From positions 1,430,001-1,494,000 of the forward strand of contig NZ_CP137157.1 of assembly GCF_040581405.1 (NCBI RefSeq): 64,000 bases of DNA, given 5' to 3'. Each line of letters begins with the position of its first letter. Positions within the stretch are counted from its first letter, which is position 1. Under the pieces are notes generated by a model. It searched no databases, was not told the origin of the DNA, and saw nothing but the letters and a program-made list of their open reading frames with translations. The translations under genes and the position numbers were made by a program. Of the stretch, positions 54,038 to 62,643 are shown piece after piece. The DNA comes from Komagataeibacter sucrofermentans DSM 15973 (GTDB lineage Bacteria; Pseudomonadota; Alphaproteobacteria; Acetobacterales; Acetobacteraceae).

Positions 54038-54585
54038 CAGATGATGATCTCCCCCATGCCACGTAGCCCCGGCCCGGGCGGCACGCCCATGAAGTTGCAT
54101 AGCTGCACGCGCCAGCGCGTGTACAGCGTGAAGCGATCGGTGACTTCCGTGCGGTTGCGTGTCCAGACCGCCGCGCGATCGGTATCAAGGTTGCTGCCTG
54201 CCCCCATCACCGCGCTCTCCAGCAACTGGCATTGCGCCAGAAAGGCGCGGGCCTGGGCGCATTCGGCGGGTGAAAGATGCGCCAGCCGCCATTCATTGAA
54301 GCCATAAACCCGAAAGAACCGCCACGACTGCATGCCGCTATCGGCGCGCCCCATGGCGGGATAGCCCATGTAGCGCCGCGCCTGTGCGCATTCGGTGTCG
54401 GTCAGGGCCGTATCGGGCATGCTGGCTGCCGTTATGACAGCGGCTGCGGGGGGCTGGTCCGCGCAGGCCCCCGCATTCTGGCTGGTTGTGGTGGTACCGG
54501 CAGCTGCCGTGTCTGCCCCGGTTACGCCTGCATCGGGCGTTGTCGTGGTGTCTGTTGTGCTGGCTGTGCCCGTCATGTCTGTCAT
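54037..54585 (-). CDS. Head-tail connector candidate
   Basis: A 182-residue protein with a low-complexity Thr/Asp/Ala-rich N-terminus (residues 1-55) and a helical C-terminal half: LTDTECAQARRYMGYPAMGRADSGMQSWRFFRVYGFNEWRLAHLSPAECAQARAFLAQC, then TDRFTLYTRWRVQLCNFMGVPPGPG. The (C/A)QARRYMGYP pattern occurs in head-tail connector proteins. It is the first gene after the capsid gene. AAAGGCAGGC lies before ATG 54585. Confidence 0.65.
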   Translation of the reverse strand: MTDMTGTASTTDTTTTPDAGVTGADTAAAGTTTTSQNAGACADQPPAAAVITAASMPDTALTDTECAQARRYMGYPAMGRADSGMQSWRFFRVYGFNEWRLAHLSPAECAQARAFLAQCQLLESAVMGAGSNLDTDRAAVWTRNRTEVTDRFTLYTRWRVQLCNFMGVPPGPGLRGMGEIII

Positions 54586-54667
54586 GCCTGCCTTTCGTGC
54601 ATGGTGTGGCTGGCGGTCATGGCCCGCGCAGCGGCACCTATAGGGCGTCGCCGCGCGGGCCGAAGGC

Positions 54668-56020
54668 TCAGGCCCCGGCGCCGAGGCTCTCGATCACCAC
54701 ACCCCGCTTGAGGTAGCTGTTGGTGGCGGTGGGAATGACGGAGGTATCAGCCGTCAGGTCGGTGGGCAGGGCAAACCCGCCAATCCACGACCACGACTGC
54801 GCGATGATCTGCGCCAGGCGATCGAGTGCGGGGCGGGTAATCATGCACACGCCCTCCACATCGGTCAGTTCGCCGCCATCAAGCAGCGGTGCGTAATGGG
54901 TGCCGATATTGGCGTAATCCCCCTCGATCAGCGCGCCCTGCCCGCAGATGATGGCACGATGGATGGCGCCCGCGCCAAGCGATACCTGCTGCGGAGCCTC
55001 GGTGGTGGGGATGAAGCGCACGCCCAGCAGGTCAAAGATCTGGCCGCTCTGATAGGTGTCGGAGCCATACTGCCCGCGATAGAGCAGCTTGAAGTCCTCA
55101 TCGCGGAACAGGCCCAGAAGCTGGGCATTGTCCAGATAGCAGTGATACACCCCGCCATCGGGCGTGGGCACGTTGTTGTCGCGCAGGGTGGCCAGCGCGC
55201 CCAGAATGGACTGGACCGTCAGCAGGTCGCCTGCCGCGAGTGCCGCCGTGGTGGCCCGCGCATTGGGGCGCAGCACCAGCGGCGCGGTGGCCGCCATGAC
55301 CGGATTGCCCGCCGTGCCATCGGCCACCTTGACCGATGCCGAGAACGTCAGCGTGCCTGAAATGCCATCCGGCGCGGTGGAGGTATTGGCGGCATCCGCC
55401 GTGGCGCCCACCAGCGTGTAAGACCCTGCCCCGATGGTCACGGTCATGCCAGCAGAGGCACCGACCGAAACCACCTGCCCTTCACCCGACAGGATGTTCT
55501 GGAATCCCCGGATGTCATCCACGGCAACCGTGCCGCCAGCCGCACCCAGCGTTGCAGTGACGCGCGTATTGCCGCCAAGGTAGCCCCCAACCCCGTTCTG
55601 CGCCCCGCCAAACAGCGTGTTGCGCGCCAGGCGGTCGAGCGTCTGGCGCGCATTGATGCCAAGGCGCGAGGCATTGGCGAGGAACTGGTTGGCAATGCCC
55701 ACGCCTTCGGTCACCTGGTTGAGGTCCATGGTGTTGCCATACTGGTTGATGGTGAGCGTATACTGCTCGACCGACCATTCGGCGGGCGTCATGCCATTGT
55801 CAAAGCTGGTATTGGCGGTCGGGTTGAGCGGCGTGGTGGCCGGCGGCAGCAGACCGGCGCGGGTATCGGTAATGGTCTGGCCGATGCGGGCAGGAAATTC
55901 CATCTGGTCGGCAATGGAACGGAAACCCAGGCGTGACTGCAACGCATCCTGAAACGCACGCGACAGGAACCCCTGCTGGATGACAGGCTGAAGGGCAGCG
56001 GGGAAATTGGCGATAGCCAT
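54668..56020 (-). CDS. Major capsid protein
   Basis: A 450-residue protein starting MAIANFPAALQPVIQQGFLSRAFQDALQSRLGFRSIADQMEFPARIGQTITDTRAGL, then SFDNGMTPAEWSVEQYTLTINQYGNTMDLNQVTEGVGIANQF and a helical backbone RLGINARQTLDRLARNTLFGG; later the surface-loop block and a typical ending VYHCYLDNAQLLGLFRDEDFKLLYRGQYGS and LGVRFIPTTEAPQQVSLGAGAIHRAIICG. AAGGA lies 10 bases before ATG 56020, which is preferred to ATG 56029. The frame is open to 56143. It forms the icosahedral shell; fold probably HK97-like. Confidence 0.85.
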   Translation of the reverse strand: MAIANFPAALQPVIQQGFLSRAFQDALQSRLGFRSIADQMEFPARIGQTITDTRAGLLPPATTPLNPTANTSFDNGMTPAEWSVEQYTLTINQYGNTMDLNQVTEGVGIANQFLANASRLGINARQTLDRLARNTLFGGAQNGVGGYLGGNTRVTATLGAAGGTVAVDDIRGFQNILSGEGQVVSVGASAGMTVTIGAGSYTLVGATADAANTSTAPDGISGTLTFSASVKVADGTAGNPVMAATAPLVLRPNARATTAALAAGDLLTVQSILGALATLRDNNVPTPDGGVYHCYLDNAQLLGLFRDEDFKLLYRGQYGSDTYQSGQIFDLLGVRFIPTTEAPQQVSLGAGAIHRAIICGQGALIEGDYANIGTHYAPLLDGGELTDVEGVCMITRPALDRLAQIIAQSWSWIGGFALPTDLTADTSVIPTATNSYLKRGVVIESLGAGA

Positions 56021-56317
56021 GAATTTCATTTCCTTGAAAAAACGAAAAAAGCCGCCATGCGCAATGCAGTGGCGGCGGGTAACGGGCAATGGCACTAAAG
56101 CGCCATATATGGCCGGGTGGATGGTTAAGGGGCCGTGGCGCACGGCGCGCCATCATGATGGGTAAGTCATCATGCGCCCCTTGCCTGTTCCGCAGGCGAA
56201 ATTGATCGTGTGCGGAACAGGTAATGGGCGAGTGTAATTTTTAATTACTGTTTATAAATTACTGCATGATTCCAGATAAAAATCATGAGAAGTTTTTGGC
56301 GAATTTTTTCAAAATAA

Positions 56318-56342
56318 TGCCGCCTTTTTGAAAAAGGCGGCA
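56318..56342 (-). terminator. Terminator after the cupin gene
   Basis: TGCCGCCTTTTT and AAAAAGGCGGCA form a perfect 12-base stem with a one-base apparent loop (in practice a 3-7 base loop). Reading leftward it is followed by TTATTTTGAAAAAAT. It separates the cupin gene from the capsid gene. Confidence 0.7.
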
Positions 56343-56403
56343 CCCAAAACTTTTATTATTTTGTAATAGACTATTCCAGGGCAGGCAATAAATGCCCTGT
56401 GCT

Positions 56404-57099
56404 TCAGGCCGGGCGGAAAATGGCATAAACTTTCTTCACATATTCCCGGTTATCCCATGCACAGTCAGCCCCCTGTTCGACAAAGAAGATATCACCTTTA
56501 ACGAACGTCTTTTCCCGGCCTGCGCCATCCACAAACGTCACGCTTCCTTCGATCAGGTACATCAGTTCAGCGTGGCCATAATGCATGGCGCGGCGGGCAT
56601 AAGGGGTAGAATCCCATGTGCCGCACACGAGCTCGCCATTAGCGGATTTATAGTCGTTAAAGCTATGGCATGTCGGCGCTGGGCCAAGCAGCAGGTCAGC
56701 CGAAGGCGACTTGGAAGGTGCAAGCGTGGGCGCAGGATTGATGACCACCGGTGTCTGCGCACCTGGCGTGCTGGTTTTACTGCCCATGATGATGGCGCGC
56801 GTGCCCGGTGCCGCAGCCCAGCTGAAACTGCTCCCCTTGGGCAGCACGATACTGGCGTCGGGACCAAGCACGTTCGCGCCAATGTTGAGTTCGCCCGACA
56901 GCACGATCACAAATTCATCTTCTGTCATCGCGGTAATGATGCCAGCGCCTTCCGGGGCGCAGGCCGCGATGGAAAGGCCGTTCCCCTGCCCGGCAAGCAG
57001 CGTGCGGGCGCGCACGAAGTCACCGGGCTGGGGGGCGGATGTGGCGGCAAAGGCGCGCAGGTCGATAAAGCTGCGTGCGGTGACGTTGGTCTGGTTCAT
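56404..57099 (-). CDS. Bicupin protein (cupin_3/DUF861-like), cargo gene in the phage module
   Basis: A 231-residue protein with two cupin barrels. The first (residues about 30-115) has EDEFVIVLSGELNIG and LPKGSSFSWAAAPGTRAIIMG. The second (about 155-231) has CGTWDSTPYARRAMHYGHAELMYLIEGSVTF and KGDIFFVEQGADCAWDNREYVKKVYAI, the CGxWxSTP pattern of the DUF861/(S)-ureidoglycine-type cupins. Metal ligands (His, His, Glu, His) are partly present in the second barrel. AAGGATC precedes the ATG. It lies between scaffold and capsid genes, has its own AT-rich upstream region and a terminator, and is therefore a likely moron. Substrate unknown. Confidence 0.8.
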   Translation of the reverse strand: MNQTNVTARSFIDLRAFAATSAPQPGDFVRARTLLAGQGNGLSIAACAPEGAGIITAMTEDEFVIVLSGELNIGANVLGPDASIVLPKGSSFSWAAAPGTRAIIMGSKTSTPGAQTPVVINPAPTLAPSKSPSADLLLGPAPTCHSFNDYKSANGELVCGTWDSTPYARRAMHYGHAELMYLIEGSVTFVDGAGREKTFVKGDIFFVEQGADCAWDNREYVKKVYAIFRPA

Positions 57100-57505
57100 G
57101 AACAGATCCTTGCGGCGGGCGGGGCCGGTACGCGGCTGGGATTTCGCACTACCAGCCTCAGCCCTGCTCCAGGTAATGGATGATTGCCTATTTTAACCGC
57201 AATGAATGGGCAGGGTGCGCGTTTTGCCTCCCTGCACGGTACATCCCTGCAAGCTGGGTGCAGCTATTGGCATATTATGCCATCTCTCTTTTCATGCCCC
57301 TGACAGACAGGCGTATCTTTGTACCAACAATCATATCCCTCTGTTGAGGATTTTATTTAGGAATATGTAATATATTCCAGTATAGTATTCATAAAAATCA
57401 ATCTATATTTTCCATACATTATATTCAGCAGACCTTGATAACGCCTCTTTTTATCACACTCATTTTTATAATAAACCATCCTGCGGCCTGTCGGTTCACG
57501 CCCTA
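57100..57505. other. AT-rich region between the cupin gene and the IS5-family element
   Basis: About 400 bases, GC-rich next to the cupin start and strikingly AT-rich from about 57340 to 57480. It probably carries the cupin promoter. The TA at 57504-57505 is the left target duplication of the IS. No gene is recognised. Confidence 0.45.
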
Positions 57506-58367
57506 GAGGGTGTTATGTATTTTCGTGCCTGATTGGTGCAGTAATGAGGGATGACGCCTGCACGCAAACCGTATCCCTCTGATGTATCAGATGAAGAATG
57601 GTCTCTGGTTGTCCCGTATCTGGTTCTGATGCGCGAGGATGCGCACCAACGACATCACGCATTGCGCGAACTGTTCAATGGATTGCATTACGTGATCCGC
57701 TACGGAATTGCCTGGCGCGCCATGCCGAATGACCTTCCGCCGTGGTCGGCGGTCTACCAGCAATCCCGTCGCTGGATGGAGGCAGGTTGTTTTGACGCGT
57801 TGGTGTCTGATCTGCGTGCCGTGCTGCGTATCGCTTCTGGCCGCAGGGCGGAGCCAACGGCAGCCATTATCGACAGCCGGACATTACGTTCGACGCCGGA
57901 AAGCGGTTCCCGCGCCGGATATGATGGAGCCAAGCGCAAAAGGGGATCAAAGCTGCACATGGCCGTGGACACATTGGGGTATCTGCTGGCCCTGCATGTC
58001 ACACCAGCCAGTCGGGACGATCGCGCCGAGGTCGGACGTCTTGCCGCCGCCATTCAGGATGCGACGGACGAGAGCGTTGAACTGGCCTATGTCGATCAGG
58101 GATATACCGGCAAGAAGCCTGCCAGGGCAGCACGGGCCCAGGGGATCGCCCTTGAGGTCGTCAGGTTGTCCGAAGCCAAACGCGGCTTTGTGCTGCTGCC
58201 GCGCCGATGGGTTGTCGAGCGATCTTTCGCATGGGCAACACGTTGTCGTAGGCTCGTCAAAGATTACGAGCGTTACGCTTCAACACTCGCAAGTCTCCAT
58301 GTCATTGCGTTCGCGTGCTTCATGCTTAGAAATGCAGCTATGCTCGCCCAAGGTGCATAACACCCTC
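57506..58367 (+). mobile_element. IS5-family insertion sequence (IS1031/IS427-like group)
   Basis: An 862-bp element with terminal inverted repeats GAGGGTGTTATG (57506) and CATAACACCCTC (to 58367) and a 2-bp TA target duplication (57504-57505 and 58368-58369). It holds one transposase gene. It inserted exactly at the stop codon of the scaffold-like gene; that stop (TAG) is re-formed by the element end, so the protein is unchanged. Group name inferred from size, ends and the TA duplication. Confidence 0.93.
57551..58360 (+). CDS. IS5-family transposase
   Basis: A 269-residue DDE transposase. The N-terminal domain (PYPSDVSDEEWSLVVPYL, RHHALRELFNGLHYVIRYGIAWRAMPNDLPPWSAVYQQSRRW) is typical of IS5/IS1031. 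Catalytic Asp in AIIDSRTLRST, the second Asp in YVDQGYTG and the Glu in VVERSFAWATRCRRL. One uninterrupted ORF, apparently intact. Confidence 0.94.
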   Translation: MTPARKPYPSDVSDEEWSLVVPYLVLMREDAHQRHHALRELFNGLHYVIRYGIAWRAMPNDLPPWSAVYQQSRRWMEAGCFDALVSDLRAVLRIASGRRAEPTAAIIDSRTLRSTPESGSRAGYDGAKRKRGSKLHMAVDTLGYLLALHVTPASRDDRAEVGRLAAAIQDATDESVELAYVDQGYTGKKPARAARAQGIALEVVRLSEAKRGFVLLPRRWVVERSFAWATRCRRLVKDYERYASTLASLHVIAFACFMLRNAAMLAQGA

Positions 58368-58867
58368 TAGTTTGCCACCGGCCAGCGTAACCCCGCCGCC
58401 ATGGCTGCGGCCTTCACATCGCGCGTGCCAGCCGTGCGGGCGTCGAACGGGGCCGGATCGCCTGCGCGGGGTGCGGGGCCTGCGGCAGTGGTGCCACGCA
58501 CAGCGCCCGATGCGCCCTGCTGCAGGCCGAACAGGTAAGCCCGGCTTTCACGCGCGGCGGCCATGATCGTATCCAGTCCCTGCGGGGCACCATCCTCGCC
58601 CAGTGTCACGGCGCTCAGGTCAACAAGGCGAACCACATCGGCAGGCTCCACGGCACCCATGCGGGCGGCAAGGGCACGGGCCTCGGCGCGTATGACGGCA
58701 CGGTCCGCGCGGGTGCGGGCGGTGCTGACCTGTTCGGTGGCGCGGGCAAGATCGCCTTCAAGTGTTGCGCGGGCACTGACCGCCGCGTCGCGCTCGGCGC
58801 GCAGGGTTTCCATCTCGCGGTGCAGGGTTTCAAGGTCGGAGGTCTGGGGCACGCTGGCTCGGGTCAT
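58367..58867 (-). CDS. Phage scaffold-like protein
   Basis: A 166-residue protein located between portal and capsid genes. The N-terminal half is a coiled coil (residues about 10-65: LETLHREMETLRAERDAAVSARATLEGDLAR), then a helical RLVDLSAVTLGEDGAPQGLDTIMAAARESRAYLF as in capsid scaffolds. GGAG sits 9 bases before ATG 58867. Its stop codon coincides with the IS5 insertion point but the frame is not changed. It would shape the procapsid; a protease is not encoded. Confidence 0.7.
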   Translation of the reverse strand: MTRASVPQTSDLETLHREMETLRAERDAAVSARATLEGDLARATEQVSTARTRADRAVIRAEARALAARMGAVEPADVVRLVDLSAVTLGEDGAPQGLDTIMAAARESRAYLFGLQQGASGAVRGTTAAGPAPRAGDPAPFDARTAGTRDVKAAAMAAGLRWPVAN

Positions 58868-58892
58868 GTCGTTTCTCCGTTAATGGAATATG

Positions 58893-60305
58893 TCAGTTCG
58901 GGTCGGCTGCGTTCAGCCGCGCCCATTCGGCATGCGGGGCCGGGCCACTCGCGCGGGTGGCAAAGATGGCGCAGGCTGTCTGCCGTGACAGGAAGCCCCC
59001 CTGCACCGCAGCGCCAAGCCCCTGGGCCAGTTGCGCCAGTTCGGCTTCCGTATCGGCAAAATAGGGCGGCCATTGCAGCGCAAGCCCCGTTGCATCGAGC
59101 CTGGTGTAATCCTGCCCGCCAATCTGCACGCCACCTTCGAGCACGTGCGAAAACGCACACACCATGCGGTACAGCGCCAGCAGCCCGTATTCGCCATACG
59201 AAAGACGCATGCGGTCCACGAGCCATAAAAGCGGCTGATAGAGCATCTCCATCGCGCGGCCCGATGTGGGGGCGGCAAGACGGTCGGCCTGGGCGCGGTT
59301 GCCATGGATCTGTTCCATCACGCTGGCGCGCAGTTCACGGTAATGATCGCGCATGGCGCCCGCGGCATCACCGTTGATTTCGAGCAGCTTGGCATCGCCA
59401 TCGAGCGGCAGGGTCAGGGCCGCTGAGGCGCCGCCGGTGCTCGCGGAGGTACCATCGGCATAAGGGTCTGGCCCCGCGCGGATGACCAGCCTGGGGTCAG
59501 CGCTGTATTTGAGCCCTCGCCCGGATTGCGAGAGCAGGTAATCGCACTCGATAACCGTATCGATGGCCGGGGCAAAGGTGCATGGACCATCCACCGTGCC
59601 CGGCGCTGCCAGATTGGCCATCCAGACCCACGGCACGAAGCCAAGGCCGTGATGGGTGCTGCGCGTAGCGTCAAGGCGGGTGGGCAACCCGGCATCGACA
59701 CGCTGGGGCACATAAACGTGGCAGTCAGCCCGGTCCCACACGCGCAGCCACCAGAAAATGGTAGTGGCGTCATCTGTGGCGATGGGCCAGCCCTGCCCTG
59801 CCAGCGTGGCGCCCGTTACCTTGAAGCACTCGGTCACCGAGGCAAGCAGGCCCGCACCATCCCATTGCGGAGTGAGGTAACGGGTGTCATGCACCTGCAC
59901 GCGCAGGCGGCGGGCCACGGCTTCGACCAGCACGGCAACCGATCCGGTTGCGCCGCGCGTGGCGGCATCGAGCATGAGGGCTGGCAAGGCGGTCTCCGCC
60001 CCAAGCTGCGCCAGAATGCCAGGCAGCGCGGGATCGGTGGCAACCGTGGCGGGCCAGTGGCTGGCGCCAAACAGGAGGGATACCGCATCATCCACCACCG
60101 CGCGGCACATATTGGTGCGTACCGACGGGCGGCGCTGGCCAAGCGGTATGTATTCGCCTGCGCCATTATATTCGGTGCCAAAAGGGTTGGGTATGGCATC
60201 GTATTGCGTACCCTCGAGCACACGCGCGAGCGCGGCAAGCGCATGGGCCCGTGCGGGCAGGTCCGGGTCACGGGGGTATGTGCGCTTGAGTTCCTGCCAG
60301 TCCAT
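58893..60305 (-). CDS. Phage portal protein
   Basis: A 470-residue portal of the SPP1 gp6-like type. It has the N-terminal NPFGTEYNGAGEYIPLGQRRPSVRTNMCRAVVDDAVSLLFG, then WMANLAAPGTVDGPC and AIDTVIECDYLLSQSGRGLKYSADPRLVI, and a C-terminal helix block ALYRMVCAFSHVLEGG and LQWPPYFADTEAELAQLAQGLGAAVQGGFLS. ATG 60305 (MDWQELKRTYPRD) has GGAG about 11 bases upstream; the frame is open to 60356. It sits at one capsid vertex and threads DNA. Confidence 0.82.
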   Translation of the reverse strand: MDWQELKRTYPRDPDLPARAHALAALARVLEGTQYDAIPNPFGTEYNGAGEYIPLGQRRPSVRTNMCRAVVDDAVSLLFGASHWPATVATDPALPGILAQLGAETALPALMLDAATRGATGSVAVLVEAVARRLRVQVHDTRYLTPQWDGAGLLASVTECFKVTGATLAGQGWPIATDDATTIFWWLRVWDRADCHVYVPQRVDAGLPTRLDATRSTHHGLGFVPWVWMANLAAPGTVDGPCTFAPAIDTVIECDYLLSQSGRGLKYSADPRLVIRAGPDPYADGTSASTGGASAALTLPLDGDAKLLEINGDAAGAMRDHYRELRASVMEQIHGNRAQADRLAAPTSGRAMEMLYQPLLWLVDRMRLSYGEYGLLALYRMVCAFSHVLEGGVQIGGQDYTRLDATGLALQWPPYFADTEAELAQLAQGLGAAVQGGFLSRQTACAIFATRASGPAPHAEWARLNAADPN

Positions 60306-60537
60306 GAGTGGCTTATCTCCGGCATAGGGTGAGCCTGCGCTGTCATGTCTGCCCATGAACGGGGCAGAACCATCATTCAGGCAGTAAAAAAATCTACTAC
60401 GTATTATAAAGACTGTTCCTGACAGTATTCAGGAATGTGCCGGTCCCGCACGATACCCGATGCAGCACACACGCGCCGCGCAGGGTCTGGATATTGGGGC
60501 AGGCAGAGGCCCTTGGCCGAAGGGCGCGCGCATGACC

Positions 60538-61854
60538 CTAGCGCCCGAGGTTGAAACGCGTGGGGGCCCAGCGCGCGGGGGCTGCAGGCGGCACGGACAG
60601 CATGAGGTCGGTCAGCGCCCAGACCAGCGCATCCGCCCGGTCGGGGGAATGGGGGCCGTGATAGCCACTGGCTGAAAACTGACAGAGCTGTTCCTCCAGT
60701 TCCGGATAAGTACCATGATGGATCACACGCCCCTGTTCGTACAACGCCGCCACCGGCTCGGCCCGCGCCGCCTTGCCCCGGCTGGCGGTGACCATGCGCA
60801 GGGCCGCATTCGGGTTCAGCCCGCGCAGGGTGGCCTCAACCAGTGCGCCGCCAAAATTATGTTCGGCCACAATGCGCTCGGCTGCCCAGTCCGCCTGGGC
60901 CTGCAGGGCAGTCCGCGCCCAGCCCGCAGGCGTATCGCGGCGCGACAGGTCGGCCAGCACATGGCCACACCCCGCACCATCCACCCCGCACACGATGATG
61001 CCGATTTCATCAGAGCGGATATCCTCCGGCCCGGAACAGCCTGACGGGTCAACCGCCACCACAATGCGCCGCATCTGCGTGCTTACAGCACGGCGGGTTG
61101 CGGGCGTTATTGCGGCGTCACGACGAAAATCCTCCAGGCGCCACAGGGCGCCATCGACAGCCTGCTGGTATTCCCCCTCTACAAAGCGCCGGCGTTCACG
61201 CTCCGGCAGGGCCGCGAGTTGCGCCAGATACTCCGCCGAGAGATTGGCCCGGTTGCCCTCGGGGTTGAGTTGCATGGTGGCGTAGCGTGTGGGGTCTGGC
61301 AGGGGCTGGCCCGATGAAGGCTCGATACCGGCTTCAAAGACACGGTAAAGCCAGTGCGCGGTGGTGGGAGGATTGGCATCGATATATTCCTTCAGCGCCA
61401 GGGGCGATTTCTGCGCCAGTCGTGTGAGCAGCATGTTGCGCGCGCCATAAGTGACCTGACTGGCTTCATTGAGATAGACGGTGGCGAATTCCAGCCCCAG
61501 TATCTTTTCAGTCCGTTCCTCATCATCCAGCCCGCCAAACATGATGAGCGAGCCATTGGGCAGTGTCACGCTCCAGTCGGTGCGCGAGAGTTGCCACGGC
61601 ACGGCGGGAAAGCACCGGCGCATGACGGTGGGAAACGTGTCGGCCACGATGGTGGCCCGCAAAGCATTGAACCTGTGGCGGAATATGCCGTGGCGCGTGC
61701 CCGCCGCCCGGAGTGCCCGAATGACCAGCGCGCGCACCAGCACGAATGTCTTGCCCGAACGCGCCCCGCCCCGCAGCAGGATGTGGGTGGCCCCGCCCCC
61801 CAGCAGCCGGTTGGCGGCATGCTGGTCGGGTGTGAGGCTAAAGGGCTGCGTCAT
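60538..61854 (-). CDS. Terminase large subunit
   Basis: A 438-residue packaging motor. Walker A is at residues about 27-35 (LRGGARSGKTFVL), the Walker B-like strand with catalytic acid is FATVYLNEAS (about 130), and the nuclease domain begins near VAVDPSGCSGPEDIRSDEIGIIV (about 275). ATG 61854 (MTQPFSLTPDQH) overlaps the small subunit's end by 17 bases; the frame is open to 61932. A complete ATPase-nuclease. Gene order terS-terL-portal is normal. Confidence 0.9.
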   Translation of the reverse strand: MTQPFSLTPDQHAANRLLGGGATHILLRGGARSGKTFVLVRALVIRALRAAGTRHGIFRHRFNALRATIVADTFPTVMRRCFPAVPWQLSRTDWSVTLPNGSLIMFGGLDDEERTEKILGLEFATVYLNEASQVTYGARNMLLTRLAQKSPLALKEYIDANPPTTAHWLYRVFEAGIEPSSGQPLPDPTRYATMQLNPEGNRANLSAEYLAQLAALPERERRRFVEGEYQQAVDGALWRLEDFRRDAAITPATRRAVSTQMRRIVVAVDPSGCSGPEDIRSDEIGIIVCGVDGAGCGHVLADLSRRDTPAGWARTALQAQADWAAERIVAEHNFGGALVEATLRGLNPNAALRMVTASRGKAARAEPVAALYEQGRVIHHGTYPELEEQLCQFSASGYHGPHSPDRADALVWALTDLMLSVPPAAPARWAPTRFNLGR

Positions 61855-62236
61855 CAGTGGTGATGGTAATGGCAATGCCGCCTGCCCCCTCGCCCCGCGT
61901 GGCGGAAACAGGCGGGCGCAGGCGCGTTGCAACCCACATGCGCGCCTCCATGCGCAGCTTTATGGCCGGTACGTCCTCGCGGCCCGTGGCGCGGTCGGCA
62001 ATGGCTATGATCTCCTCGGCCAGTGTGTCGGCCGCGGCTTCACGCGCGGTATCATAAAGTGCACGAAAAGCCAGGTTATCGCGCAGCCAGCGCAATATGG
62101 TGGCGCGGTGCGGCAGGGCCGGATCAGCACAGATGGCGCGCAGGCTCTGCCCATCAGCCAGCCGCAGGCATATCTCATCGGCCAGCCTGCGGCTATAGGT
62201 GCTGCGCCGCGTGCCCGTGGCGGCCTGTTCGGGCAT
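61838..62236 (-). CDS. Terminase small subunit
   Basis: A 132-residue protein: RRSTYSRRLADEICLRLADGQSLRAICADPALPHRATILRWLRDNLAFRALYDTAREAAADTLAEEIIAIADRATG, a helix-turn-helix N-terminus (residues about 12-60) typical of TerS, then helices and a disordered C-terminus. ATG 62236 has GGAG 8 bases upstream. It binds phage DNA pac or cos sites and feeds it to the large subunit. Confidence 0.88.
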   Translation of the reverse strand: MPEQAATGTRRSTYSRRLADEICLRLADGQSLRAICADPALPHRATILRWLRDNLAFRALYDTAREAAADTLAEEIIAIADRATGREDVPAIKLRMEARMWVATRLRPPVSATRGEGAGGIAITITTDDAAL

Positions 62237-62643
62237 GCTGTTTCTCCGTAAATGCACAACGCCCGGAAACCGCGGAAGCGGCGCCGGGCGTGGGTCTGTC
62301 ATGATAGGATCTTTATGCTGAAAAACCGCGCAGGCAGCAAATACAGTTTCCAGAAAACCTTATCGGAACATGATGGCGTGCGTGCTGCTGCACGTTTATG
62401 CATAATGTGGGCTGTTATTGTGCTGCGCTGGATGGTTTTCGCTGATGTGTTGCCTGTATTTATGCCTTTCCGGGACGGGTCTCGTCCGGGCGGGGTGGAT
62501 ACAGAACTGTCAGGATATGTTTCTTATACTTAGAAACCGTGCAGGCAACAATTTACCTGTGCGGCACAAAAACATATTAACAGAAGACACCCCTCCCGCC
62601 TGAAAAATGCAGTGAGGTGCGGGACTGCAACCCTGATGCAGAC
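62237..62643. other. Interval before the terminase genes with a degenerate repeat
   Basis: About 400 bases. Two similar stretches, AAAAACCGCGCAGGCAGCAA at 62321-62340 and TAGAAACCGTGCAGGCAACA at 62531-62550, share most bases. A terminase binding or promoter region is possible. No convincing gene. Confidence 0.4.
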
